Below are positions 54,371 to 63,475 of a DNA stretch of 64,000 nucleotides, in pieces. Position 1 is the first letter of the stretch. Each line of letters starts with the position of its first letter. The DNA is from Catellatospora sp. KI3 (lineage in GTDB: Bacteria; Actinomycetota; Actinomycetes; Mycobacteriales; Micromonosporaceae). The stretch is taken from NCBI RefSeq assembly GCF_029948125.1, contig NZ_JASAMB010000005.1, positions 62,001 through 126,000 on the forward strand. The letters are read 5' to 3'. The notes beneath the pieces were generated by a model. The model was not told the origin of the DNA. It ran no database searches and saw nothing but the letters and a program-made list of their open reading frames with translations. Position numbers and translations under genes: made by a program.

Positions 54371-55945
54371 GTGTACGACTATGTCATCGTCGGGGCCGGC
54401 TCGGCGGGCTGTGTGCTGGCCGCCAGGTTGTCGGAGGATCCCGACGTGAAGGTGTGTCTGGTCGAGGCCGGTCCGCCGGACACCGATCCCAACATCCACG
54501 TGCCGGTCGCCTTCGGCAAGCTGTTCCGCTCCCAGTACGACTGGGACCTGGCCACCCACGAGGAGCCGCAGCTCGGCCGCCGCCGCATCTACCTGCCCCG
54601 GGGCCGGGTGGTCGGCGGTACGAGCTCGATCAACACGATGGTCTACATCCGGGGCAACCGCCTGGACTTCGACGAGTGGAAGCAGACCGGCTGGAGCTTC
54701 GACGAGCTGCTGCCGTACTTCAAGCGCGCCGAGGACAACGAGCGCGGCGCGTCGGCGTACCACGGGGTGGGCGGCCCGCTGCGGGTCTCCGACGGCCGGG
54801 CGCTCAACCCGATGGCGGCGGCCTTCGTCGAGGCCGGCGTGCAGGCCGGGTACGAGTTCAACGAGGACTTCAACGCGGCCAGCCAGGACGGCTTCGGCTT
54901 CTTCCAGGTGACCCAGAAGGACGGCTACCGCGTCAGCTCCGCCACGGCGTACCTGCACCCCGCGCTGAACCGCCCGAACCTGACCCTGGAGCCCAACCTC
55001 CAGGTGCACCGCGTGCTGATCGAGAACGGCCGCGCGGTCGGCATCGTCGGCGCGCGCATGGGCGAGGAGATCACGCTGCGGGCCGACCGCGAGGTCGTGC
55101 TGAGCGCCGGCGCGTACCACTCGCCGCACCTGCTGATGCTGTCCGGCGTCGGCCCCGCCGCGCTGCTCGGTGCGCTCGGCCTGCCGGTGGTGCTCGACAA
55201 CCCGCAGGTCGGCCAGAACCTGCAGGACCACGCGCTGATCCCGCTCGTATACACGCACGACGTCCCGATCAGCCTGCTGGTGGCGGGTACGCCGGAGAAC
55301 GTCGAGCTGTTCATGAAGGAGGGTCGCGGGCCGATGACGGCCAACGGCCCCGAGGCGGGCGCGTTCATCAAGACCCGCAGCGACCTGCCCGCGCCCGACG
55401 TCGAGTTCCTCGGCGCGCCGGTCATGTTCGCCGACAGCGGCCTGGGCACGCCGACGCACCACTCGTACTCGTTCGGCCCGACGATGCTCACCCCGCGCAG
55501 CCGCGGCGCCGTGGTGCTGGCCACCGACGTGCCGACGGCCAAGCCGAAGATCTTCCACAACTACTACGCGGAGAAGTCCGACCTGGACGACGCGGTGGTG
55601 GCGACGCGGATCGCGATGCACGTGGCGCGTCAGCAGGCGATGTCGCCGTACACGGTGGGCATGCACGAGCCGCCGGCCTCGGAGTCCGACGCCGACCTGC
55701 GCGACTACATCCGGCACTACACGCACTCGATCTTCCACCCGGCGGGCACCTGCTCGATGGGCACCGTCGTCGACGCCGACCTGCGGGTGCTGGGCGTGGA
55801 CGGGCTGCGGGTCGTGGACGCCTCGGTCATGCCGACGGTCATCCGGGGCAACCCGAACGCGCCGGTCATGGCCATCGCGGAGCGGGCCGCCGACCTGATC
55901 GCCGGCAAGACCCCGCTCGCGCCGCAGTCGGTCCCGGCCGCGTGA
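54371..55945 (+). CDS. GMC-family FAD oxidoreductase
   Basis: 524 residues from a GTG with AAAGGAGG upstream. FAD motif VIVGAGSAGCVLAARLSE at the N-terminus, GMC signature GRVVGGTSSINTMVYIRG, signature 2 GAYHSPHLLMLSGVGP, and the active-site HPAGTCSMG (His) and NPNAPVMAIAERAADLI (Asn). The family oxidises alcohols to aldehydes/ketones or dehydrogenates rings. No signal peptide, so it acts in the cytoplasm. It probably works on the polyketide-derived ring or a P450-made alcohol. Confidence 0.93.
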   Translation: MYDYVIVGAGSAGCVLAARLSEDPDVKVCLVEAGPPDTDPNIHVPVAFGKLFRSQYDWDLATHEEPQLGRRRIYLPRGRVVGGTSSINTMVYIRGNRLDFDEWKQTGWSFDELLPYFKRAEDNERGASAYHGVGGPLRVSDGRALNPMAAAFVEAGVQAGYEFNEDFNAASQDGFGFFQVTQKDGYRVSSATAYLHPALNRPNLTLEPNLQVHRVLIENGRAVGIVGARMGEEITLRADREVVLSAGAYHSPHLLMLSGVGPAALLGALGLPVVLDNPQVGQNLQDHALIPLVYTHDVPISLLVAGTPENVELFMKEGRGPMTANGPEAGAFIKTRSDLPAPDVEFLGAPVMFADSGLGTPTHHSYSFGPTMLTPRSRGAVVLATDVPTAKPKIFHNYYAEKSDLDDAVVATRIAMHVARQQAMSPYTVGMHEPPASESDADLRDYIRHYTHSIFHPAGTCSMGTVVDADLRVLGVDGLRVVDASVMPTVIRGNPNAPVMAIAERAADLIAGKTPLAPQSVPAA

Positions 55946-55975
55946 CCGCCGACCCCGTCAACCCTGGAGGACTAC

Positions 55976-57166
55976 ATGACCAGCAGTAACGCCAGCGTCC
56001 CCACCCGGGAGGAGCTGGTCGAGCGGGCCGCCTCCCTGATCCCGCTGCTGCGCAGGCACGGCGCCTGGACCGAGGCCAACCGCCGCCTGCACGAGGAGGT
56101 CGTCGAGGCCCTGGCCGACGCCGGCCTGCTCCGGCTGCGCGTGCCCGCCCGCTTCGGCGGGTACGAGGCCGACACGCAGACCCTGCACGAGGTGCTGGTG
56201 CAGCTCGGCCGCGGCGACGCCTCCGTCGCCTGGGTCGTGTCCGTCTGGGCCATCCCCGGCTGGATGGTCGGCATGTTCCCGGAGGAGACCCAGAAGGAGG
56301 TCTACTCCACCCCGGACGTGCGCGTCTGCGGCACGCTCAGCCCGTCGGCGATGGGCACCCCCACCGACGGCGGCCTCATCGTCAACGGCAAGTGGGGCTT
56401 CATCAGCGGCGCCCTGCACAGCCACTGGCAGGAGATCATCGTCATGGCGCCGTCGCCGGACGGGGTCAACCCGTGGCCGGTGGTGGGCCTGGTGCCGACC
56501 TCGCAGCTGCAGCTGATCGACGACTGGCACACCTCGGGCCTGCAGGGCTCGGGCAGCATCACCACCGTGGCCCAGGACCTGTTCGTGCCGAACGAGCGCC
56601 TGGTGCCCATGCCGATGGTGCTGGCGGGCCAGTCGCAGAGCCCGCTCAACGCGGAGCTGCCGATGTACCGCAACACGCTGCTCGCCGTGGCCAACGCCGC
56701 GACCGGCGGCGCGCTGATCGGCACCGCCCTGGCGGCGAAGGAGAACTTCCTGGAGCGGCTGCCCTCCCGGAAGATCACCTACACCAGCTACGAGCACGCG
56801 GCGGACGCGCCGGTGACGCACATGCAGATCGCCGAGGCGTCGATGAAGATCGACGAGGCGGACTGGCACGCCCAGCGCATCACCAAGCTGGTCGACCACA
56901 AGGGCGTCTCGGGCGAGCCGTGGACGATGGAGGAGCGGGCCCGTACCCGGGCCGACATCGGCTCGATCACGAAGCTGTCGCGGGAGGCGGTCGACATGCT
57001 GGCCAACGCCAGCGGCGGCTCCTCGATCTACACCGACGTGCCGATCCAGCGGATCCAGCGCGACATGCTCGCGATGAGCAAGCACGCGATCACGGTGCCG
57101 GAGACGAACTTCGAGCTCTACGGCCGGATCCTCGTCGGCCTGGAGCCGAACACCCCGTACGTGTGA
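55976..57166 (+). CDS. Acyl-CoA-dehydrogenase-like flavin monooxygenase
   Basis: 396 residues with the acyl-CoA dehydrogenase fold. The pattern (LRVPARFGGYEAD, GDASVAWVVSVWAIPGWMVG, GKWGFISGALHSHWQEI, C-terminal Acyl-CoA_dh_2-type helices) matches class D two-component monooxygenases such as HsaA and aromatic hydroxylases rather than true dehydrogenases; the catalytic Glu of the dehydrogenases is not apparent. It needs reduced flavin from a separate reductase, and none is seen nearby. Possible roles are ring hydroxylation or N-oxidation of an amino sugar; no sugar aminotransferase is present, so the first is more likely. Confidence 0.88.
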   Translation: MTSSNASVPTREELVERAASLIPLLRRHGAWTEANRRLHEEVVEALADAGLLRLRVPARFGGYEADTQTLHEVLVQLGRGDASVAWVVSVWAIPGWMVGMFPEETQKEVYSTPDVRVCGTLSPSAMGTPTDGGLIVNGKWGFISGALHSHWQEIIVMAPSPDGVNPWPVVGLVPTSQLQLIDDWHTSGLQGSGSITTVAQDLFVPNERLVPMPMVLAGQSQSPLNAELPMYRNTLLAVANAATGGALIGTALAAKENFLERLPSRKITYTSYEHAADAPVTHMQIAEASMKIDEADWHAQRITKLVDHKGVSGEPWTMEERARTRADIGSITKLSREAVDMLANASGGSSIYTDVPIQRIQRDMLAMSKHAITVPETNFELYGRILVGLEPNTPYV

Positions 57167-57170
57167 CAGG

Positions 57171-57202
57171 CGGAGGTGGCGCCGGTCGCGGCGCCACCTC
57201 CG
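57171..57202. terminator. Bidirectional hairpin terminator
   Basis: Perfect 13-bp arms CGGAGGTGGCGCC (57171-57183) and its complement (57190-57202) around GGTCGC, between convergent genes. Confidence 0.88.
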
Positions 57203-57213
57203 GCCGGGCGCCC

Positions 57214-57960
57214 TCAGGGGCGGTCGGTGTGCTCCAGCAGCGCGGGGACGATCTCGTCCCAGGTCTGCCGGGGTGGGGGCTCGTGCCCCACCCCGGCCAT
57301 CGGGATCAGGCGGCTGCCGGGCACCTCGCGGGCCAGCGCCTGCGCGTGTCCGAAGGGGAACAGCGGATCCTCGGTGCCCTGGATCACCAGCGTCGGCGCC
57401 GTGATCTGGCCGAGCCGGTCCCGGTAGGAGGGCCCGCCGTCGATCACCCAGTGGTTGTGCGTCGGCGTGGGCGGGGGGCCGCTGCCGAAGCGCCGCTGCA
57501 GCTCGGCCGACATCGGCGGCAGGTCCGGGTCGGGTGCCGAGTTGGGGCGCATGCCCGGACTGGACGCGGCGACGGTCAGGCTGGCCACCAGCGCCGGGTG
57601 CTCCAGCGCCAGCCGCTGCCCGATCCCGCCGCCCAGCGAGGCGCCCACGACGTGCGCCCGGTCCGCGCCCAGCGCGCGCGGCAGCGCCGCGGCGTCGGCG
57701 ATGAGGTCGGTGAAGTCGTACCCCGGCGAGCCCAGCGGGTAGGCCGTCGACTCGCCCGTGTCGCGCTGGTCGTAGCGGACGACCAGCCGGCCGCCGTCGG
57801 CCAGCCGCCGGCAGAACTCGGCGTCCCACACCCGCATCGTGGCGGTCGCGCCGCCGATCAGCAGCACCATCGGGTCGTCGGACTTGCCGAAGGTCTCGAC
57901 GTGCAGGCGCACGCCGTTCACGTCGATGAAGCGGGCGTCGCCGCCTGCCGCGTCGGTCAA
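57214..57960 (-). CDS. Alpha/beta hydrolase (RdmC-like methylesterase family)
   Basis: 248 residues. Nucleophile Ser in GASLGGGIGQRLA, acid Asp in GTEDPLFPFGHA and His in GVGHEPPP. VVRYDQRDTGEST is characteristic of aclacinomycin-methylesterase (RdmC/DnrP)-like hydrolases. A role in ester hydrolysis on the polyketide is likely. I use the TTG at 57960, preceded by GAGGAGAG. It diverges from the second DGPF gene and may respond to the same ECF42-type site on the opposite strand. Confidence 0.87.
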   Translation of the reverse strand: MTDAAGGDARFIDVNGVRLHVETFGKSDDPMVLLIGGATATMRVWDAEFCRRLADGGRLVVRYDQRDTGESTAYPLGSPGYDFTDLIADAAALPRALGADRAHVVGASLGGGIGQRLALEHPALVASLTVAASSPGMRPNSAPDPDLPPMSAELQRRFGSGPPPTPTHNHWVIDGGPSYRDRLGQITAPTLVIQGTEDPLFPFGHAQALAREVPGSRLIPMAGVGHEPPPRQTWDEIVPALLEHTDRP

Positions 57961-58055
57961 CGAACTCTCCTCACGGTCGCGCCGGATCCGGCCCGTACCA
58001 CAGGCCAGTGGCGTCGCTCAATGGTGGAAACACTCTTTCGTGCCGTTCATACACA

Positions 58056-58082
58056 TGTCGACACCGAGCGCGTAGGTTCGAC
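58056..58082 (+). promoter_or_regulatory. Second ECF42-type promoter
   Basis: TGTCGA (58056-58061), 17 bases, CGAC (58079-58082), the same elements and spacing as at 35191-35224. The flanks again form an imperfect palindrome (ACATGTCGA ... TCGACATGT). It lies 43 bases before the second DGPF gene and could also fire toward the hydrolase at 57960. Confidence 0.75.
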
Positions 58083-58124
58083 ATGTCGACGGTTGGCATC
58101 GACCAGGAGACGTTGGGAGACGCC

Positions 58125-58505
58125 GTGAAATACCTGCTTTTGATCTACCACAACCAGAAGTCCCGGGAGGCGTGGGCCGGTTACACGCAGCAGCGGCGGG
58201 CGGCGGGCGTCCGCGCGCACGTCGACCTGGTGAACGATCTGGCGGCGGCGGGCCGGCTGGTGGCATCGGAGGCGCTGGCCGAGCCCGAGGCCGGCCGCAG
58301 GGTCACCGTCCGGGACGGCCGCGTGAACACCACCGACGGACCGTACGCCGAGGTGAAGGAGTACCTGGCCGGCTTCTACCTGATCGACTGCGATGATTCG
58401 GCGCAGGCCGTCGAGTACGCGGCCCGGATCCCGGAGGCGGCGCTGGGGCTGGTGGAGGTCCGGCCAGTGCACAGCGACCGGACGGCGTCCGTGGCCGCCC
58501 GCTGA
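58125..58505 (+). CDS. DGPF/YCII-domain protein (orphan copy)
   Basis: 126 residues from a GTG with GGGAGA upstream. It is clearly homologous to the protein at 34785-35153 (VKYLLLIYHNQKSREAW, NTTDGPYAEVKEYLAGFYLIDCDD, AVEYAARIPEAALGLVEVRPV), with DGPY in place of DGPF. No sigma gene is attached to it; the preceding ECF42-type promoter suggests it belongs to the regulon of the sigma factor 23 kb away. Confidence 0.92.
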   Translation: MKYLLLIYHNQKSREAWAGYTQQRRAAGVRAHVDLVNDLAAAGRLVASEALAEPEAGRRVTVRDGRVNTTDGPYAEVKEYLAGFYLIDCDDSAQAVEYAARIPEAALGLVEVRPVHSDRTASVAAR

Positions 58506-58533
58506 GCGCATGGCGCGGCGGGCCGCCCGCGTC

Positions 58534-58567
58534 GAGGCGCCCTCGGTGTGACCACCGGGGGCGCCTC
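58534..58567. terminator. Bidirectional hairpin terminator
   Basis: Arms 58534-58548 and 58553-58567 (15 bp, one wobble) with loop TGAC, between the convergent DGPF and FAD-monooxygenase genes. Confidence 0.85.
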
Positions 58568-58596
58568 CTGCCGTTGCCGGCCCGGCCGCCGCGACG

Positions 58597-59967
58597 TCAG
58601 GCCGGCACCGGCACCGGCGTCTCGCGCCGGCTGGTGTCGAGGTCCCGGGAGAGCCACAGCACCTTGGCCACCAGGCCCGGCCGCCACAGCGCGCTCGGGC
58701 GGTCGACCAGGCCGTTGACCCGCATCAGCGCGGTCGTGGCCGCCGGGTCCTTGGTCGCCGCGTAGCGCAGGCGGGTCAGGTACGCGTTGAGGATCCGCGT
58801 CTTGAGCGGACGGTGCGTGGCCACGCCCGGGAACTCCAGGTCGCCGCTGGTGGAGATGAGCCACGGGTCTTCGATCGTCTCGGCCAGCGCCCGGTTCAGC
58901 GCGACCGGGTCGGGCGCGTGGTGCGTGGCCAGGTGCTCGCGCAGCTTCATGACCTGCATCGCGATCACGGTCATGCCCTGGCCGTAGACCGGGTTGAAGC
59001 TGCACACCGCGTCGCCGAGCACGGCCAGCCGGTCCGGGAACCGGGTCAGGCGCTCGTAGTGCCGCCATACGCTGGCCGGGAAGGTGAAGGTGGCCGCCTC
59101 GCCGATCGGGTCGGCGTCGACGATCGCCTCGTGGATGTCCGGGGCGGGCAGCGACTTGGTGAAGTCGAGGAACTGCGCGGTGTCGCCGGGCGGCGTGTCG
59201 CCCTGCATGCCGGTCAGCGAGACCCGGCAGTCGCCGGTGATCGCCTGGCCGAAGAAGGCGCCGCGGGGGAACGCGGGGGAGGAGACCGGGTTGATCGCCT
59301 GCGGCGGGCCGAACGTGCCCGGACGGCGGCGGAAGCTGCGGGTCGTGTACGCCAGACCGATCTTGATCCGCTCCTCGTCCGGCCGCTCGTAGCCCAGCTC
59401 GGCCAGCCAGGCCGGCAGGCGCGAGCCGCGTCCGGACGCCTCGACGACGAGGTCGGCGTCCAGGTCCCACTCGCGGTCGCCCTGGCGCAGGCGCACGCCC
59501 AGGACGGTGTCGCGGTCGGCGCTGGTGCGCAGCGACAGCACGTCGGTGTTCTGCTCGTAGCGCACCTGCGGCAGGGCCGCGACCCGGTTGCGCAGGTAGT
59601 TCTCCAGCACCGGGCGGGAACCGGCCACCGACAGCAGCCCCGTCTCGGCCGGCTTGACCGGGCGGCCGTCGAAGATCCAGCGCATGCCGCCGAAGTCGCG
59701 GATGGTCAGGCCGGCCAGCTGCCGGGTGTCCTCCAGCAGGCCCGGGAACAGCTCGGTCAGGATCAGGTAGCCGGCGGCGTGCAGGCCGTGCGCGTGGACG
59801 CTGTGCACGGCGCCGCGCCGGGGACCGGCCACCCCCATGATCTCGTCGCGGTCGACCACGACGACCTCGCCGTAGAACTCCGAGAGCACGCGCGCGGCGA
59901 GGGTGCCCGCGATGCTCCCTCCGATCACGACCGCGCGCGCGCCCCTCGTAGCCCCGGTGCCGTCCAT
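58597..59967 (-). CDS. FAD-dependent monooxygenase/oxidoreductase
   Basis: 456 residues. The dinucleotide motif VVIGGSIAGTLAARVLSE is followed by an FAD/ribose-binding GDAVCSFNPVYGQGMTVIAMQ and an extended substrate domain. The layout resembles group A flavin hydroxylases and geranylgeranyl-reductase-like proteins. It lacks the tryptophan-halogenase WxWxIP motif, so halogenation is unlikely. The ATG at 59967 has GGGAGG eight bases upstream; an ATG eight codons earlier is also in frame. It diverges from the small-protein gene at 60150. Likely ring hydroxylation (inference). Confidence 0.88.
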   Translation of the reverse strand: MDGTGATRGARAVVIGGSIAGTLAARVLSEFYGEVVVVDRDEIMGVAGPRRGAVHSVHAHGLHAAGYLILTELFPGLLEDTRQLAGLTIRDFGGMRWIFDGRPVKPAETGLLSVAGSRPVLENYLRNRVAALPQVRYEQNTDVLSLRTSADRDTVLGVRLRQGDREWDLDADLVVEASGRGSRLPAWLAELGYERPDEERIKIGLAYTTRSFRRRPGTFGPPQAINPVSSPAFPRGAFFGQAITGDCRVSLTGMQGDTPPGDTAQFLDFTKSLPAPDIHEAIVDADPIGEAATFTFPASVWRHYERLTRFPDRLAVLGDAVCSFNPVYGQGMTVIAMQVMKLREHLATHHAPDPVALNRALAETIEDPWLISTSGDLEFPGVATHRPLKTRILNAYLTRLRYAATKDPAATTALMRVNGLVDRPSALWRPGLVAKVLWLSRDLDTSRRETPVPVPA

Positions 59968-60065
59968 CGCGGTGACCTCCCAACTCATCGGAAATAGCAG
60001 ATGTATGCAATCACGCCCCGGCCGCCGGTGCTGCCGCATTCGTGCGCACTTCGCGCCGGTCGGGC

Positions 60066-60095
60066 CGCTGACTGCGCAACGTCAGAGATGCCGCC
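60066..60095 (+). promoter_or_regulatory. Conserved 30-bp cluster element, copy 2
   Basis: CGCTGACTGCGCA, five bases, AGAGATGCCGCC: the same two blocks and spacing as at 24967-24996. It lies 54 bases before the small-protein gene at 60150 in a divergent intergenic region. Confidence 0.65.
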
Positions 60096-60149
60096 GAGGT
60101 CAGCACGCGTGATCCTCGATCGAGACCAGTGACAATGGGAGGCTTCGCT

Positions 60150-60329
60150 ATGCCCCGGGTAACCGACAATGAGGACGGAACGCAGACCCTCAGCATCGAC
60201 TCGACCGAACTCGCGCCCATCAAGAAGATCATCGACGAGTACCTGCCCGAGCTGAAGAAGGTCGCGGACCTGGCCGGCAAGCCGGAGGTGAAGGAGACCG
60301 TCGCGTTCTTCAAGCGGGCTCTGACCTGA
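60150..60329 (+). CDS. Small conserved-looking protein, 59 aa, unknown
   Basis: 59 residues: an N-terminal strand-like segment (TDNEDGTQTLSIDS) and a charged helical remainder rich in Lys/Glu (IKKIIDEYLPELKKVADLAG). GGGAGG stands before the ATG, and the stop overlaps the acyltransferase start (TGATG), so expression is coupled. I do not recognise the family. It might be a small regulatory or docking partner of the membrane acyltransferase. In-frame GTG and ATG codons lie upstream at 60129 and 60135. Confidence 0.75.
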   Translation: MPRVTDNEDGTQTLSIDSTELAPIKKIIDEYLPELKKVADLAGKPEVKETVAFFKRALT

Positions 60330-62302
60330 TGGGCACGCCATCGGGCGCCGTGGCGCGGGACGGCGCGAAGTCACGCTCGGCGGCGGTCTACGGCATCCGG
60401 GGCATCGCCGCGATGGGCCTGCTCACCGTGCACGTGGCGATGTTCTCCGGGCTGCTGGGGACCCGGGCCTTCGGCGAGCCGCGGCCGCCGAGCAACTTCT
60501 TCGGCTCGTTCCTGGTCAGCGGCATGCCGTCCTTCATCGGCGTGATGTTCGTGCTGCCCGCGATGTACCTCTACCTGCCGCTGGCACAGGCGATCATCTC
60601 GGGTGAGCGCCGGCCGCCGCAGGGCAGGAGCTTCGTGAAGCGGCTGCTGCGGCTGCTGCCGGCCTACTACGTCATGTACCTGGTGGTGCTGCTCGCGTTC
60701 AACCGCAACGCGATCGACGGCGTGTGGTTCGTGCTGCGGCCCATCTTCCTGCTGCAGGTGTACCTGCCGACGCCGTTCAAGCCGAACTTCGTCAACGGCA
60801 TGGAGGTGACGTGGACCGTGCCGAGCATGGTCCAGTGGTACATCTTCCTGCCGCTGATCGCCTGGGCGGTGCACCGGTTCGCCGCGCGCGGCGCGACGCC
60901 CCTGGCCCGCGCCAAGCGGCTGCTGATCCCGGTGCCGATCCTGTTCGGGGTCGGGGTCGCCTGGCTGTTCGTGGTGAAGATGAACAGCCTCGACAACCGG
61001 ATGGTGTTCTGGTGGCCGCAGGGCTTCGCGCCCACCATCGGCATCGGCATGGGCATCGCGGTGCTGCTGGCCCTGTCGAAGGTGTCGCCGAAGGACACCC
61101 CGGGCATCTTCCGGCTGGCCGCGGACAAGCCGCACCTGTTCTGGCTCGGCGCGCTCGGGGTGTACCTGGTCAACTGCACCCGGCCGTTCAGCGTGATCGG
61201 CATGGACGCGATCTACTCGACGGCGGGCCTGCTGGTCACGTACCTGATGGTGGCCGCGTTCGGGCTGCTGGCGACGCTGCCGCTGGCCGTGCCCGGGGCA
61301 CGGGCGCACGCGGTCGAGCGGGTGCTGGCCCTGAAGCCGCTGGCGCACCTGGGCAAGGTGTCCTACGGCATCTACCTGTGGCACTTCGCGATGATGCACT
61401 TCTACCTGCAGGGCGGTGCCGTCCTGACCGGTGACACCCGGCCCATCCGCGAGCTGTACGGCGTGGCCGGGTTCTGGGAGCTGGAGCTGTTCGTCGGCAT
61501 CGGCAGCATCGTGGTCGCGACGCTCAGCTTCTACCTGGTGGAGCAGCCGGTGGCCCGGTGGGGCGACGCGCTGCTGCGGCGCTGGGGTGCCCGTGCGGGC
61601 GGCGGCGGGCTGCCCGCGGGCGGTGGACGGCCCGCGCTGGGCGGGTCCGGCGGTCCGGCGGGCGCGGTGGTGCTCGCCGAGGAGGTCACCCGCCGCGACG
61701 CCATCCGGGCCAACCTGATCGACCTCGAACGCAGCTTCGGGCGGCAGCTGCTGGCCCGCGGGTCGCTCACCGGGCAGACCCGGCAGCGCTGGGAGGCCGC
61801 TTCGGCGGACCTGGTGGTGCTGTGGGACCTGTTCGGCAGCTACTCCAGCGTCGTCGACGAGGCCGGCGGGGGGCGCGCCGGACGTGCCGGCGTGCCGCTG
61901 GCGGAGGCTCCGGTGCTGTTCACCGGTGCCCCGGCCCCCCTCGGGCAGCGCCACATCGCCGACAGCGGCAGCACCCGGCTGACGGTCGAGGCCGCCGTGA
62001 CCCGGATGGACGAGATGTTCACCAGGGTGGCCGAGCTGGTCACCACCGTGGAGACGGTCTGGGCCGGGGTCACCGAGCGCCTGGTGGACATCGGCGCCCG
62101 GCTCGCCCGGGTGCGCGGGCTCGACCCGGCGCTCGACGCCGCGATCGTGGCGGCGGAGGCCGGGCTGTTCCGGCTGCACGCGACGCTCAGCCGTGATCCG
62201 CTCGCCCTGTGGCGCGACGGTGCGGTGGATCTGACGGCGGTGGACGAGCTGGCTCAGGAGGTCGACGAGATAACGGCCAAGGCGCCGCTGACGGCGTCCT
62301 GA
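60329..62302 (+). CDS. Acyltransferase-3 with long C-terminal helical domain
   Basis: 657 residues. Residues about 15-420 are an acyltransferase-3 membrane domain with about ten helices (YGIRGIAAMGLLTVHVAMFSG start, GKVSYGIYLWHFAMMHFYL near its end). About 220 further residues follow, predicted soluble and helical (LIDLERSFGRQLLARGSLTG, TRMDEMFTRVAELVTTVETVWAGVTERLVDIG), with a Gly/Pro-rich linker. Most acyltransferase-3 proteins end soon after the last helix or carry an SGNH domain, so this tail is unusual. It probably acylates a sugar or the aglycone; the small protein at 60150 is coupled to it. Confidence 0.85.
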   Translation: MGTPSGAVARDGAKSRSAAVYGIRGIAAMGLLTVHVAMFSGLLGTRAFGEPRPPSNFFGSFLVSGMPSFIGVMFVLPAMYLYLPLAQAIISGERRPPQGRSFVKRLLRLLPAYYVMYLVVLLAFNRNAIDGVWFVLRPIFLLQVYLPTPFKPNFVNGMEVTWTVPSMVQWYIFLPLIAWAVHRFAARGATPLARAKRLLIPVPILFGVGVAWLFVVKMNSLDNRMVFWWPQGFAPTIGIGMGIAVLLALSKVSPKDTPGIFRLAADKPHLFWLGALGVYLVNCTRPFSVIGMDAIYSTAGLLVTYLMVAAFGLLATLPLAVPGARAHAVERVLALKPLAHLGKVSYGIYLWHFAMMHFYLQGGAVLTGDTRPIRELYGVAGFWELELFVGIGSIVVATLSFYLVEQPVARWGDALLRRWGARAGGGGLPAGGGRPALGGSGGPAGAVVLAEEVTRRDAIRANLIDLERSFGRQLLARGSLTGQTRQRWEAASADLVVLWDLFGSYSSVVDEAGGGRAGRAGVPLAEAPVLFTGAPAPLGQRHIADSGSTRLTVEAAVTRMDEMFTRVAELVTTVETVWAGVTERLVDIGARLARVRGLDPALDAAIVAAEAGLFRLHATLSRDPLALWRDGAVDLTAVDELAQEVDEITAKAPLTAS

Positions 62303-62436
62303 CCCCCGACCACACCCGGCCCGGCACGCGCGATGAGGGACGCGCGTCCGGGCCGGGTGTTTCTTCTGCCCCGGTCCGTTCGGCGTGCGTGCGCGGCCCT
62401 GTCGCGCGGGCGTACGCGAGCGCGGCCGGCGGCGGG

Positions 62437-62481
62437 CACGCGAACGCCGCCCGGCGTGAGCGGCCGGGCGGCGTTCGCGTG
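62437..62481. terminator. Bidirectional hairpin terminator
   Basis: Arms of 18 bp at 62437-62454 and 62464-62481, perfectly complementary (19 bp with the next pair), around a short loop. Lies between the acyltransferase and the convergent TIGR03084-like gene; the likely right edge of the cluster. Confidence 0.88.
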
Positions 62482-62490
62482 CGGGTGTGC

Positions 62491-63303
62491 TCAGCTCGCC
62501 GCGTCGGCGGTCGGCTTGAACTGGCCGGGGGTGCGGCCCTTCCCGCCGGGGCCGCGGTAGGCCTGCGCGATCTCCAGCCAGCGCGGCGCCTCCGGGCCCG
62601 TGGCGGTGATCGCGAGGTCGGCCGGGTGCCGTCGGCGGGTCACCAGCAGGCAGAAGTCGGTGGCGGGGCCGCTGATCCGGTCCGCGGCGTCGGCGGGGCC
62701 GAACTCCCAGACCTTGCCCGACGGCGCCGTGATCTCGAAGCGGAACTGGACCTCGGGCACGTCCAGGCCCCGGCCGGTGTAGCCGAAGTCCCAGGTGCGC
62801 ACCGCGAAGCCGACCAGGTGTCCGATCCGGTCGGTGTGCTCGCGCTCCACATCCAGGGCGTCGGCGACGTCCTGGCCGTGGCCGAACAGCTCCATCATCC
62901 CGGCGGCCGCCAGCACCGAGGCGGGCAGCGGGCGGACCAGCCACGGCACGATGTGGTCGGGGGCGAGCGCACCCAGCGCCCGCTCGGTGGCCGCGCGCTG
63001 CTCCTTCCACTTGACCAGCAGCATCTCGTTGGGCATGCCGAGGAACGGCGCCATGGCCTTGGCGACGTTGTCGTTGAAGTTGGGCCCCAGGTTCGCCGAC
63101 ATCGCGGTGAACGCCTCGGGGGCGGCGGCGGCCTTCTCGGCCATCCAGAAGATCGAGGTGAGGTGGGCGACCTGGTGCTTGACCGTCCAGCCCTCGGCGG
63201 GCGTGGGCGCGTCCCAGCCGCTGGCGCCGAGGCCGGTGACCATCCGGTCGAAAGCGTCGCCGTCGGCGGTGAGCGCGGCGACCACGTCGGGTGTCTGTGT
63301 CAC
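62491..63303 (-). CDS. TIGR03084-like DinB/mycothiol-associated protein
   Basis: 270 residues. The N-terminal four-helix metal-binding domain has the maleylpyruvate-isomerase/DinB pattern (TPAEGWTVKHQVAHLTSIFWMAEKA; His in VAHLT and GHGQD), followed by a C-terminal domain (VRTWDFGYTGRGLD, FRFEITAPSGKVWEFGP). Family members are thought to use mycothiol in isomerisation or transferase reactions. It starts with GTG at 63303. It is probably outside the cluster. Confidence 0.85.
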   Translation of the reverse strand: MTQTPDVVAALTADGDAFDRMVTGLGASGWDAPTPAEGWTVKHQVAHLTSIFWMAEKAAAAPEAFTAMSANLGPNFNDNVAKAMAPFLGMPNEMLLVKWKEQRAATERALGALAPDHIVPWLVRPLPASVLAAAGMMELFGHGQDVADALDVEREHTDRIGHLVGFAVRTWDFGYTGRGLDVPEVQFRFEITAPSGKVWEFGPADAADRISGPATDFCLLVTRRRHPADLAITATGPEAPRWLEIAQAYRGPGGKGRTPGQFKPTADAAS

Positions 63304-63475
63304 AGGATCTCCCTTGTCGAGACGTGTTCTACCTGCTCAGCCTGCCTGAGCGGGCCCCTCGGAGGCTTCTCCGCGCGTGCCCTGGTCAACATCAGCAATT
63401 CTCGATAAATAGAGGTGGTACGCCGTGTAGTGAAGCTGGAGGGAACGTGTACCGCGGCGGCCTACCGTCACCGGC

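Noticed and set aside
55976-57166. Sugar nitrososynthase (KijD3/DnmZ-like) identity
   Set aside because: The fold is right, but no amino-sugar genes are present and the sequence looks closer to HsaA-type aromatic hydroxylases.
58597-59967. Flavin-dependent halogenase
   Set aside because: The FAD motif is present but not the halogenase WxWxIP signature.
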